A stretch of DNA of 64,000 bases from Proteles cristata cristata (Eukaryota; Chordata; Mammalia; Carnivora; Hyaenidae). The stretch is taken from positions 124,001 through 188,000 of the forward strand of contig JAESUZ010003105.1 of the NCBI GenBank assembly GCA_017311185.1, written 5' to 3'. The position numbers and the translations under genes are program-made. Shown here one piece after another: positions 11,886 to 23,238 of the stretch. Each line of letters begins with the position of its first letter. Within the stretch, counting starts at the first letter, position 1. Under the pieces are notes generated by a model. The model was not told the origin of the DNA. It saw nothing but the letters and a program-made list of their open reading frames with translations, and ran no database searches.

Positions 11886-12559
11886 TATTTCTTATCTTTC
11901 ATTGCTTTCTTTTCATAACTGGCTGTCTTTGTATTATGGATGCAGTATCCTTTCAAGTATTTGAGATTACTAATTAGAAATTATTTAAAAAGTTCTGTTT
12001 CATTTCTTATTCTTTTCTGTTTCTTTATTTCCATTTCTACATTGGTTGTTCTGTTTCAATCTTTCTCTTTGATGCTTTGGTTTTATTCATTTCAGAAGGT
12101 CCTTGGTTGCCTTTCCATATTTAGTGGGTTTTATATTATGTTATAATTGTCTGACTTATGTTTCCTTTGCATTGGGTAGGGCTGTTTAACCAAAGTCCTT
12201 GTACTTGAAGGGGAGGAGAGTAAGGCTACAGTGGAGGGGGGAATCATATAAACAGATTTCCCTTTAGAATGCTTGGCTAGCTAATAGACAGGGCTTTGTC
12301 ATAATAAAGAAGATTTTGTCCTGGAGGCAGAGTATCTTAGTCAATTCACTTCTAGAAGACATCCCTTGTATACTCTTCCAAGTCTTTTGTGAGGGCTTGA
12401 GTTTCTTTAAACTCTGCTCTACTTTCTCCCCAGTTTCAAAACTCGTAATCCAGGATCTCTCTAGGCAAATATGATTTGTAAAGGAAGGTTTTCTCAAGGC
12501 TATAGAACAATCAGCTGCTCTCTATTCACATTTTCCAAGCAACTTCAAGGTTGGCTCAT
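11886..12559. other. Intronic sequence, nothing recognised
   Basis: No exon with splice borders and no named repeat. Short open frames only. Confidence 0.4.
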
Positions 12560-12661
12560 ATAATGGACATCACCTAGAAGCTTATTAGAAATGCAGAACC
12601 TGGGGCCTCACCCCAGACCTCTTGAATCAGAACTGTTATGTTAAGAAGATTCTCAGGTTAT
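12560..12661. mobile_element. MER5A-like hAT fossil, split by a SINE
   Basis: 'catcacctagaagcttatta' and 'gaacctggggcctcacccca' match the inner part of MER5A. The copy is interrupted at 12662 by a young SINE and resumes after 12888. Confidence 0.75.
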
Positions 12662-12872
12662 GGGGCGCCTGGGTGGCTTAGTCGGTTAAGCGTCCGACTT
12701 TCGCTTAGGTCATGATCTCGCGGTTCGTGGGTTCGAGCCCCGCGTCGGGCTCTGTGCTGACTGCCAGCTCAGAGCCTGGAGCCTGTTTCAAGAGTCTGTG
12801 ACTCCCTCTCTCTCTGACCCTCCCCTGCTCACGCTGTCTCTCTCTCTCTCTCCTGGAAAGAAAAAAAAAAAA
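12662..12872 (+). mobile_element. Young felid SINE with perfect 16-bp TSD
   Basis: Near-consensus felid CanSINE: GGGGCGCCTGGGTGGCTTAG head, A and B boxes of its tRNA ancestor, preserved CpGs, (CT)n and a pure A tail. A perfect 16-bp duplication flanks it at 12646-12661 and 12873-12888. It inserted into the MER5A fossil. Confidence 0.97.
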
Positions 12873-12930
12873 AAGATTCTCAGGTTATTTGTGAGGACAT
12901 TCAAGTTTGAGACACATTGTTGTACATGAC

Positions 12931-14337
12931 TCTAATGAATTAATCAGCCTTTTGTGCTCTCTGTTCCCATATACTTCAAGACTGAGATTGTCTTGGATTT
13001 GGATGAAGATGCTCTCAAGCCTCCCCCCGGCCCCCCCATTTTCAGCATTATTAGGAATAGGAATTCCTTCATACTCACAATCCCAAAAGAATGTTATTCT
13101 TTTATAGTGACATTACTTATCTTTGCTTCCCACACAGAATCTCCTAGTTTTCTCATTTTCAAATATTTAATGTATATTTTAGAAATGAATATCATTTAAA
13201 GAACATTGTGGTTGAGTGTTTCTGTGGTGGAGATGGAGTCCATAAGACTATCAAGGAGCATGGTACCCAAAAACTTTGAACAGTTGCACTTTATCTCATA
13301 TCATTATGTACAGTAGAAAAAAGCCAGCAATGTATTCATTTACATGTTCATCCATTCATGATGGATTTTTCAGGCTTATAGAGATTTTATTATTGATCAG
13401 TTACACATCTGCTCTTTTCCCATTAAAAACAGGGTGGAGGTTGGAATGGAATTTGAAATGTGGAAGCTTTATTGGAAGGAATATTTGAATGTAGAAGGCC
13501 ACCATATTCCATGAGCAGTCTGGCAGAGAATTAAGTTGGCTTAGAGACAGTGGATGCCCTATTATTGGATGTGTCTGATAGAGCTGGATGGATGCATCTT
13601 GCAGGGATGTGCAAAGGGATTCCTTCATTGTTAAAGAATTGAATGAAGTCATTGACTATGTTATTTACTCCTATAAAGATGAAATATTTTAAGTATTTAA
13701 GTATTGTCTATCCTATGAATCAGTAGAGCTGATTCCTAAAGTTTCAGCCTTCTATAATTCTAGATTTTAAAAATTCATAAATAACCCAGGAGCTTTTTGG
13801 TTTTTAAAATAAATATTCAAAAATTTTCTATATAGAAAAATTAAAACATATGCAAAAGTCAAAAAACTAGTATAATAAACATCTAAGTTTCTATCATTAA
13901 GTTGCAATGACTAGGAATGCATGGGCAAGTGGGTTTCATCTGTATCTCTACCCACATTTTCTCTCATCATTATCTTGAAGCAGATATTATATCACTTCAT
14001 CTGTGTTTCAGTATGCATTTCTGAAAGATAGACTCTTTTTAAAACATAATAATACCACATCACATCACATCATGAAATATACCTTAATATCACCAACAAT
14101 TTAGTCTATTTTTGTATCTCTCTGAGTATCTATTTTTCTTTTAACTTTGAATCAGGATCCAGAAAAGGGGGCTGAGGTGGGTACATTGCCATTGATTGCT
14201 TTCACCCAAGAGCCTTTAATGTTTTTCATGCACTGTTCTTTGCTGACTTTCTTGTGCAACAATAGCACATCTGACTCTCCTCATTGGTTTGGGCAGAGAA
14301 GTGCCATTATCCTCAAGAGAATACTAGCATCACAGAC
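12931..14337. other. Intronic sequence, mostly unassigned
   Basis: No supported exon. 13795-13910 ('aaaacatatgcaaaagtcaa' and following) resembles an ancient interspersed repeat I cannot name. A C-rich run lies near 13022-13036. Confidence 0.35.
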
Positions 14338-15691
14338 TCTAGTCCATTTTATTTCTTTTATTTATAAAAATTTTAATTCTAGTATAGCTAACATACAGTG
14401 TTATCTTACTTTCAGATGTATGATATAGTGATTCAACAATTCTATACATTACTCAGTACTCATCATGATAAGTGTACTCGTAAGCCACTTTACCTATTTT
14501 ACCCATCCTTCCATTCACCTCCCCTCTGGTAGTCATCAGTTTATTCTCTATACTTAAGATTCTGGTTTTTGGTTTGTCTCTTTTTTTCTTTGTTTTGTTT
14601 CTTAAATTCCACATATGAATGAAATCAATGAAATCAAAGACATATTTGTCTTTCTCTGACTTATTTCACTTAGCATTACACCCTTTATGTCCATTCATGT
14701 TGTTGCAAATGGCAAGATTTCATTCTTTTTTATGGCTTAGTAATATTCCACTGTATATGTATACCATCTCATCTTTATCCATTCATCTCTCATTAGACAC
14801 TTAGGCTGCTTCCTTAATTCAGCTGTTATAAATAATGCTGCCATAAACATAAGGGTGCATATATTTTTTCAAATTAGTGTTTTCATGTACTTTGGGTAAA
14901 TACTAAATAGTGGAACTACTAGGTTACCTGGTAAGTCTATTTTTAATTTATAGAGGAACCTCCATACTGTTTTCCACAGTGGCTACACCAGTTTGCATTC
15001 TCACCAACAGTGCACAGGAGTTTCTTTTCTCCACACCCTTGCCAGCCACCACTTGTTTCTTGTAGTCTTGATGTTAGCCATTGTGACAGGTGTGAGGCAA
15101 TATTCTCATTTTGGTTTTGGTTTGCATTTTCTTGATTAGTGATGTTGAGCATCTTTTCATGTGTTTTTTGGCTATCTGTATATCTTCCTGGGGGAAATGT
15201 CTGTTCGTGTCTACTGCTCATTTTTAAATGGGATTATTTGGTGTTTTGGGTGTTGATTTGTATAAGTTCTTTATATATTTTGGATTCTAATCCTTTATTA
15301 GAAATGTCATTTGTAAAATATCTTGAACCATTAATTTAGTTGTAGTTTAGTTTTGTTGATTGTTTCTTTCACTGTGCAGAAGCTTTCTATTTTGATATAG
15401 CCCCAATAGTTTAATTTTACTTTTGTTTCCCTTGCCTCAGGAGACCTATCTAGAAAAATATTGCTATGTCTGATGTTAGAAAAATTACTGCCTGGATTCT
15501 CCTCTAGGATTTTTATGGTTTCAGGTCTCCCATTTAGGTCCTTAGTCCATTTTGAGTTTATTTATGTGTATGGTATAAGAATATGGTCCCGTTTCTTTCT
15601 TTTGAATGATGCTGTCCAGTTTTCCCAATACCATTTGTTGAAGAGACTGCCCTTTTCCCATTGGACATTCTTTCCTGCTTTGTTGAAGATT

Positions 15692-15917
15692 TAAAAAATT
15701 TTTTTTAATGTTTTATTTATTTCTGAGAGAGAGAAATAGAGACAGCATAAGCAGGAGAGGATCAGAAAGAGAGGGAGATGCAGAATATGAAACAGGCTCA
15801 AGGCTCTGAGCTAGCTGTCAGCACAGAGTCTGACACAGGTCTCAAACCCATGAACCATGAGATCATGACCTGAGCCAAAGTCGGACGATTAACCGACTGA
15901 GCCACCCAGGCACCCCA
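15692..15917 (-). mobile_element. SINE nested in the full-length L1
   Basis: Antisense felid SINE with T-rich left end and complement head 'ctgagccacccaggcacccc'. The L1 target is duplicated at 15675-15691 and 15918-15934 (17 bp, one mismatch), so the SINE arrived after the L1. Confidence 0.96.
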
Positions 15918-16434
15918 CTGCTTTGTTTAAGATTAATTGACCATACAGTTGTGTGTTTATGTCTGAGTTTTCTATTTTGTTCCATTGATTTATATGTCTA
16001 TTTTTGTGCCAGTACCATACTGTTTTGATTATGACAACTTTTTGGTATATCTTGAAATTGCGGATTATGATACCACCAATTTTGTTCTTCATTTTCAAGA
16101 TTGTTTTGGCTGTCTAGGTTTTTTTGTGGTTCCATATGAATTTTAGTGTTATTCTAGTTCTGTGAAAAATGCTATTGGTATATTGATAGGGATTGCATTA
16201 AAAGTGTAGATTGCTTTGGGTAGTATGGACCATTTAAAAATAATGGTTTTCCAATCCATGACCATGGAATCTCTCTCCATTTGTTTGTGTCACCTTCAGT
16301 TTCTTTCATCAGTGTTTTATAGTTTCCAAGGTATAGGTCTTTTACCTCCTTGGTTAAATTTATTCCTAGTACTTTATTATTTTTGGTGTAATTATAAATG
16401 GGATTTTTTCTTAATTTCTCTTTATGCTACTTCA

Positions 16435-16836
16435 TTATTGGTATGTAGAAAGGCAATAGATTTTTGTATATTGATTTTGTATTCTACAACCATATTGAAT
16501 TAATTTATCAGTTCTAGTGGTTGTTTTGGTGGTGACTTTAGGGTTTTTTCTATATAGTATCATGTCATCTGCAAATAGTGAAAGTTTTACTTTTTTCTTA
16601 CCAATTAGGATGCCTTTTATTTCCTTGTATTGTCTGATTGCTGTGGCTAGGACTTCTAGTACTATGTTGAATAAAAGTGGTAAGAGTGGGCATCTTTGTC
16701 TTCTTCCTGATGGTAGAGGAAAGGCTGTCAGTTTTTCCCCATTGAGTATGTTAGCTGTGGGCTTTTCATATATGGCCTTTATTATGTTGAGATATGTTCC
16801 CTCTAAACCTACTTGGTTGAGAGTTTTTTCATGCAT
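16435..16836 (-). pseudogene. L1 ORF2 reverse-transcriptase fragment
   Basis: A 133-codon open stretch on the '-' strand resembles the L1 reverse-transcriptase core. It shows [12 protein letters not shown] near the start and the catalytic FADDM motif (the L1 form of YxDD) near residue 90. ORF2 is interrupted on both sides, so this is a relic of the L1 at 14.4-21.5 kb. Confidence 0.9.
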
Positions 16837-18305
16837 GTATGTTGTATTTTGTCAAATGCTTTTTCTGCATCTATTGGAATGATCATATTGTTCTAACATT
16901 TTCTCCTATTGATGTGATGTATCATATTGATTGATTTATGAATCTTGAACCATGTTAGCATCCCAGTAATAAATCCCATTTGATCATGGTGACTGATTTT
17001 TTTAATGTACTGTTGGATTCAGTTTGCTAATATTTTGTTGAAGAATTTTGCCTCTATGTTCATCAGAGTTATTGGCCTGGAGTTCTCTTTTGTTGTAGAG
17101 TCTTTTTCTGATTTTGATATCAGGATAATGCTGGCTTCATAGAATGAATTTGGAGGTTTTCCTTCCTCCTCTGTTTTTTGGAATAGGTATTAACTCTAAT
17201 TTAAATGTTTGATTGAATTCATCTATGAAACTCTCTGGTCCTGGACCCTTGTTTGTTTTTTTGATTATTGATGCAATTTCATTGCTGGTAATTAGTCTGT
17301 TCAAATTGTCTATTTCTTCCTGATTCACTTGTGGGAAGTTCTATGTTTCTAGGAACATGTCCACTTCTTCTAGGTTGTCCAATTTTTTGGTGTATAATTT
17401 TTCACAATATTCCCTTGTAATCCTTTATGTTTCTGTGGTTTTGGTTGTTATTTCTCTTCTTTCATTTCTGATTTTATTTGAGTCTTCTTTCTCTTTTTTT
17501 CTTTTTTTGATGAGACTGGCTAAATTGTTAAACCAGTAAAAGATAAACCAGTAAATTATCAATTTTGTTGGTCCATTTTTGTTGATCTTTTCAAAATAGC
17601 TCCTGGTTTCATTGACAGTTGTTTTTTTTTTTTTTTTTTAGTTTCTATTTCATTTATTTCTGCTCTAATCTTTATTATTTCCTTTCTTCTACTGGTTTTG
17701 GGCTTTGTTTGTTCTTTTTATAGCTTCTTTAGGTGGAAGGTTATGTTGTTTATTTGAGATTTTTCTTGCTTTTGAGGCCTGGATTGCTATAAACTTTCTT
17801 TTTAGAATCACTTTTGCTGCATCCCAAAGATTTGGGACCATTGTATTTTTATTTTTAATTGTCTTCATGTGTTTTTCAATTTCTTCTTTGATTTCTTGGT
17901 TGACTCATTCGTTTTTTAGTAGCATATTATTTGACTTCCCTGTATTTGAGTTCTTTTAGGATCTTTTCTTGTGGTTGATTTTTGTTTTATAGCATGTGGT
18001 CAGAAAGCATGAATGGTATTGACTTCAATCTTTTTGAATTTGTTGAGACTTATTTGTGGCATAATATGTGATCTTTTCTAGAGAATGTCCATGTGCACTT
18101 GAAAAGAATGTGTATTCAGCTGTTTTAGTATGAAATATCCTGAATTTATCTGTTAAATTAATCTGGTCCAATGTGTCATTCAAAGCCACTGTTCCCTTGT
18201 TGATTTTTTGTATGGATGCTCTATCCATTGATGTAAATAGGGGGATTAATGACACCTACTATTATTGTATTCAGATCAATTACTTTCTTCATGTTTATTA
18301 TGTAT

Positions 18306-18665
18306 TTAGGTGCTCGCATGTTGAGTGTGTAAATATTTACAATAGTTATTTCCTCTTGTTTGATTTACTTTATAGTTATATAATGTCTTTCTTTGTCTTG
18401 TGACAGTCTTTGTTTTAAAGTCTATTATGTCTGATGTAAGTATTTGGAACCCAGCTATATTTTCACTTCTATTTGCATGATAAATGTTTTTCCGTCTCTT
18501 CACTTTTAATCTACATGTGTCTTTAGGTCTGAAATGAGTCTTTTTTAGGCAGCACATAGATGAGTCTTGGTTACTTATCCATTCAGTCACCCTATGTCTT
18601 TTGATTGGAGTATTTAGTCCATTTACATTCAAAATAATTATTGATAGGTATGTACTTATTGTCAT
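18306..18665 (-). pseudogene. L1 ORF2 endonuclease N-terminal fragment
   Basis: A 119-codon open stretch begins with the L1 endonuclease signature (LNVNGLNTPIKRHR). The usual QETHF motif, which holds the metal-binding Glu, reads KKTHF here. With in-frame stops downstream, the nuclease is predicted dead in this copy. Confidence 0.85.
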
Positions 18666-19082
18666 TTTGTTACTTATTTATGGTTGTTTTTGTAGTCCTT
18701 CTATGTTCCTTTTTCTTCTCTTGCTCTCTTTCCTCACACTTTGTTGGGTTTCTTTAGTGATATACCTGGATTCCTTTCTTTTTATTTTTTTGTTTATCTT
18801 TTACTGGTTTTTGATTTGTGGTTACCATTAGGTTTGTATATAACACCTTCTGCATTTAACTGTCAATATTAAGTTGATGATCACTTAAATTTGAACCCAT
18901 TCTTTACTCCTCCCTTTCCCCATGTTTTAGGTGAAAGGTGTCAGACTTTATATCCTTTTATTTTGTGAATCTCTTGACTGAATTTTATAGATATATTTAA
19001 TTTTACTGTTTTTGTGCTTCCATGTGATCTTCCCTTCCCATTCAAAACATCCCCTTTAATAAACCTTTTTTATAGGGCTAGC

Positions 19083-19364
19083 TTAGTGGTGATGAGTTCC
19101 TTTAACTTTTGTTTGTCTGGGAAACTCTTTATCTCTCCTCCAATTTTGAATGATAGCCTTGCCAGATAAAATATTTTTGGCTACATGTGGTTTTTTCAGC
19201 ACTTTGAATATGGTCTGCCATTCCCTTCTGGCCTGCAAAGTTTCTGCTGAAAAATCAGCTGATAGTCTTGTGGGGTTTTCCTTCCTTTCTTTTCTTTCCT
19301 TGTTTTCTATTTTCTTTTCTCTTACTGCTCTTAAAATTCTCTGTTTATCACTATGTTTTTCCAT
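19083..19364 (-). pseudogene. L1 ORF1p C-terminal fragment
   Basis: The '-' strand frame contains RLSADFSAETLQARREW, the conserved C-terminal region of the L1 RNA-binding chaperone ORF1p. The upstream coiled-coil part is in broken frames towards 19.95 kb. Confidence 0.88.
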
Positions 19365-20012
19365 TTTAATTACTATGTGTCTTGGTATGGACTTTCTTGG
19401 GTTGATTTTGTTGGGGGCTGTCTGTGTCTCTTAGATCTAGGTTTCTCTTTCCATCCCCCAGATTTGGGAAGTTTTCAGCTATTTTTTTTTTCAAATAAAT
19501 TTTCTGTCCCCTTTTCTCTCTCTTCTTGGGGGGTCCCTAGGATGTGAATGTTATTATGCTTCATAATGGCACTGAGTTCCCTGGGTCTGTTTTCATTTTT
19601 AATTTTTTTCTCTCTCCTGTCCAGCTTGATTGCTTTCCATTACTCTGTTCTCCAGGTGGCTGATCAATTCTTCTGTTTCCTCTACTCTACTATTTATTCT
19701 ATCTAGTATATTTTTAACTTTGTTGCATTTTTTGTCTCTGATTGGTTATTTTCTATGTTTTCTTTCTCTTTGTTAAGGGTCTCATTGAGATCTTCCACTC
19801 TTCTCTCAAGTCCAGTGAGTAGCTTTATGACTATCTATTTAAATTCTCTATCAGACATATTTTTTATCTCTATTTCATTTAGCTCTCTTGCTGTGATTTT
19901 GTTCTGTTCTTCATTTAGGACATTCTTCTGTTTCCTCATTTTGTCAAACTCTGTCTGCTTCTATGTGTTAGGAAAGTCAGCTATGTTTCTTGCTCTTAAA
20001 ACTAGTGGCCTT

Positions 20013-20099
20013 GTCTATGGCCATACCACCCTGAACGTGCCTGATCTCATCTGATCTCGGAAGCTAAGCAGGGTCGGGCCTGGTTAGTACTTGGATGGG
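20013..20099 (+). pseudogene. 5S rRNA retropseudogene, 3'-truncated and tailless
   Basis: Starts exactly at the 5S rRNA 5' end (GTCTATGGCCATACCACCCT) and follows the vertebrate 5S sequence through 'ggaagctaagcagggtcggg' and 'ttagtacttggatggg', with a few C-to-T-type changes. It stops about 30 nt short of the normal 3' end and has no A tail. A perfect 14-bp direct repeat flanks it (19999-20012 and 20100-20113), and it lies inside the antisense L1. Another L1 copy in this window (40021-40070) has the same site without the insert. Box A and box C of the internal promoter region are partly present, but a functional gene is unlikely. Confidence 0.96.
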
Positions 20100-21552
20100 A
20101 AACTAGTGGCCTTATGAAGAAGAATTTCTATAGTGCTCTGCAGTATAATATCCTCTATTCACTAAAACCTAGTGTTTCTGGGATGTCTTCTGTGTGTTTT
20201 ATGTGCACCCTACTGTTACAACTGAGTCACTTTTGCCTTTAGTCCAGTTGCCTACAAAGGCTGTCTTTGCCTGTTGTGGGCAGGGTTTGTTCCCTGTGTT
20301 GTTAGTGGGCCAGTCTGGGGTTATCTTGGGCTTGAGTTGAGTTAGGCCAGGTGTTTGCACAGAGATGTGGTGGCATAGAACCGCAGGGTACTTTCCCTAT
20401 GTTGTCTACTGAGACTCTTCCATTAGTAGGCAGGGCTTATACTAAGACAAGATGTCTGCCCCCTGCCCACTGCTGAAGCTGCATTCTGACTGGTATGTGT
20501 GGTTATCTTCCCCTCTCTTCAGGGCAGGAGTCACTTTGGAGTAATGTTGGTCTCTATTGGGACTGCTTACACACTGCCTGCTTGTGGCACAAATTTTGAT
20601 GGGCTCTGGCCAAGGGTGTATTGGAGGAGGTAGGTCCACAGGAGAACACCAAGTTGGAGTGTGTGATGTTAACAAGGTTTGCATAGGTCTGCTGTGGGAG
20701 GGGACCTGGAGTGCTTTAGAAATCACCTGTCAGCAAAGTCACCTATGGCAACAGCAAAGTCCATAGGTCTGCTTTGGAGGCTGGGTTAGAGGGGGTGTGT
20801 CTGCACAAGTGTGTGGAAGCGGGGGTGCATTGTTAGTGAGCTAGGTGAACAGTGTTGATGCTGCACTCATTATGACAGGTGTCTGTGTATCTAGGTTGGC
20901 AGGGAGGGAAAGGATGCCCACCAGCTTTTTGGTTCTTGGAGAGGTCTCCCAATGATCCCTACTCCTCCAGAACATACTCTGAGATTAGTAAATAAATCTT
21001 CCTATTCACTCCAGGCATTTTTCAAACTGGTGCTTCTATGCTACATCTTAATGGGGCTCTTTATTGTGCTGTCTCTTTAAGGATGTGGACTCAATTTCTC
21101 TTTGCTCTCTCTGTTCTCCCAGAACCAAGCCTTCTGATTTTTAAAGTTCCAACTGTTAAGCCCCGTTGATTGTAAGAACTGGTGAAATTATGTCCCTCTG
21201 CTTTTCAAAGCCAAATAGTATAGGGATTCATCTTTTGTATGTGGGCTCTCCATACCTTGTGTGCCTGGTGTGAAGGTCTGGTCCACTTCCCTCTCTACCC
21301 TAGGTGACCCTCCCTCCTGTGGACAGTCCCAAGGGGTCTGTTCAGCTCCTAGTGTGTCCACACTTCTTACCCTCTTCATTGTGACCTCTTCTCTACATTT
21401 AGTTGCGGAGCTTGTTTTGCCAGACTTCAGATTGTTTTCTGGGTTGTACACTGATGTGGGTGTTGTCTAGTTGTATCTTTGGGATGCAGTGAGCTTAGAG
21501 TCCTTCTACTCTGCCATCTTCCCTAGAACTCAGTTTCTAGTCCCTTTTACTT

Positions 21553-21761
21553 ATTTTTTTAATTTTATTTTTTATGTTTTAAAATAAATATTCATTTTTA
21601 TTTGAGACAGTGAAAGCAGGAGAGGGGCAGAGAGAGAGAGGGTGACATAGGATCTGAAGTGGGCTCTACGCTGACAGCAGTGGTGTTTGAATTTATGACC
21701 AGGGAAGTCATGACCTGAGCCAAAGTCAGACACTTAACCAACTGAGCCACCCAGGCACCCC
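21553..21761 (-). mobile_element. tRNA-derived carnivore SINE, antisense
   Basis: T-rich left end, purine-rich middle and complement head 'ctgagccacccaggcacccc' at 21742-21761. It abuts the right TSD of the full-length L1. Confidence 0.9.
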
Positions 21762-22033
21762 AATTTTAAATAAAGACCTTAGCTTTCCTGCAGAGAAAAT
21801 GGGAAGCAGCTTTCTATTCTTGATGAGGCATCAAAGAATACAACAAAAGGTGAGATTCTAGGTTTGATGAGAGAGGGAATCTATGATGAAGATTCTGATA
21901 CATTCAAGAGATTAAAATAAATTGTCCGCTTTGCGTTCTATCCTTAATTTGAGATTACCTCATAATCTCTTCCAAACTCTAAAAATTATCCACTGAATTA
22001 GTATATCCATATATCAAGGACTTGAAGTTATTA

Positions 22034-22828
22034 CAGTAAAACCTTGGTTTGTGAGCATAGTTTGTTCCAGAAACATGCTTGTAATCCAAAACACTTGTAT
22101 ATCAAAGCAAATTTCCCCATAAGAAATAATGGCAACTCAGATGATTCATTCCACAACCCAAATATATTCATATAAAAATGATTACAGTACTGTACTATAA
22201 CACAAAATAATAAAGAAAAACAAAATAGAAAGAAAAATAAACAAATAATGTGCACTTACCTTTGAAAACCTTGATGGCTGATGTGAGGGAGACAAGAGGG
22301 AGGGGGGTTATTGTGCAGGATGACTTTCACTATCACTACTGGATGTAGACTACAGTATTTATAAACTCTTGTCATATACAGTATTCAGTGTAACTGGCAA
22401 TAAGGTAACAGAGGTCAGGGTCTATATCTGCAGATAGCCTGACCTAGAATGAAGCAAAGCATTCCTCAGCTTACTTTTGTATGGAAAAGCAAAAGACTGT
22501 CCATTGGTGCTTTGAAATGACAAACATACACTAGTGTCAGTTGTGGGCACCTTCCAGTGTTCTGAAAAATTACTGAATTCTGCCAAACACCATGGAGTGA
22601 GATTGAGCTTCCAAGCATGGAAGACGATTACCCACAGTCCCACAGAGAGAGGGAGAGAGAGAGAGAGATATGAACCATTGTCTCAGTTGTGATCATGTGA
22701 CATTTGACGTCACGTACTACTTAAATTGCAAGACATCTCTCATTTATCAAGTTAAAGTTTATTAGAAATGTTTACTCATCTTGTGGAACACTCTCAGAAC
22801 AAGTTACTTGTAATCCAGGGTTTTACTG
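22034..22828. mobile_element. DNA transposon with TIRs and TA target (Tc1/mariner, perhaps Tigger group)
   Basis: The left end CAGTAAAACCTTGGTTTG and the right-end complement CAGTAAAACCCTGGATTA are inverted repeats, and each end is bordered by TA (22032-22033 and 22829-22830). The 795-bp element has no transposase frame. Inside are a short GA-rich stretch near 22645-22668 and a perfect TGACGTCA palindrome at 22705-22712. Confidence 0.85.
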
Positions 22829-23054
22829 TATACAGAATTAGAGTCATAGAATGTTAGAGTTGGAAGAAATACATGGGATGAATTGTGCCAGCCTTTCATT
22901 TTACAGATATAGATGCCAAGAGAATGCTATAAGGCTGAATGCATTATGAATCCTTTACTTCTGAATTAGAATCATATTTTCCAAAAAATAGGTTAATTAT
23001 TCTAACTCTGTATCAGGAACACCTTTGAGGACTTCCATTCAAAAGAGAATTTTT

Positions 23055-23199
23055 ATTTTTTTTAATTTATTTTTTAAACAAAGCCAGTGTTTTACTTAAA
23101 ATAAGTCACTTTTTCCTTTTTTTTTCAGCCCTAGAAAATAAGATATAGTTCATTTTATTTATTTTTTTAAAAGATAGAAAGATCATTTTATTTTTATTT

Positions 23200-23238
<39 letters not shown>

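Larger units (their letters stand above)
14355..21535 (-). mobile_element. Full-length L1 retrotransposon, antisense to MCF2L2
   Basis: About 7.2 kb including nested insertions. The 3' UTR is at the left (near 14360), then ORF2 (about 14.9-18.7 kb), ORF1 (about 19.1-19.95 kb) and a 5' UTR ending at 'gccatcttccct' (near 21523), the complement of the usual L1 start GGGAAGATGGC. An imperfect TSD flanks it: 14338-14354 versus 21536-21552, 15 of 17 identical, extendable to about 24 nt with more mismatches. ORFs are broken by stops and frameshifts, so it is not autonomous. It carries a SINE at 15692-15917 and a 5S rRNA fragment at 20013-20099. Confidence 0.93.

Noticed and set aside
13795..13910. 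Exon-like conserved block
   Set aside because: It looks like an ancient interspersed repeat and has no open frame with splice borders.
20013..20099. Functional 5S rRNA gene
   Set aside because: It lacks the last 30 or so nt, has substitutions, and is flanked by an insertion duplication inside an L1.
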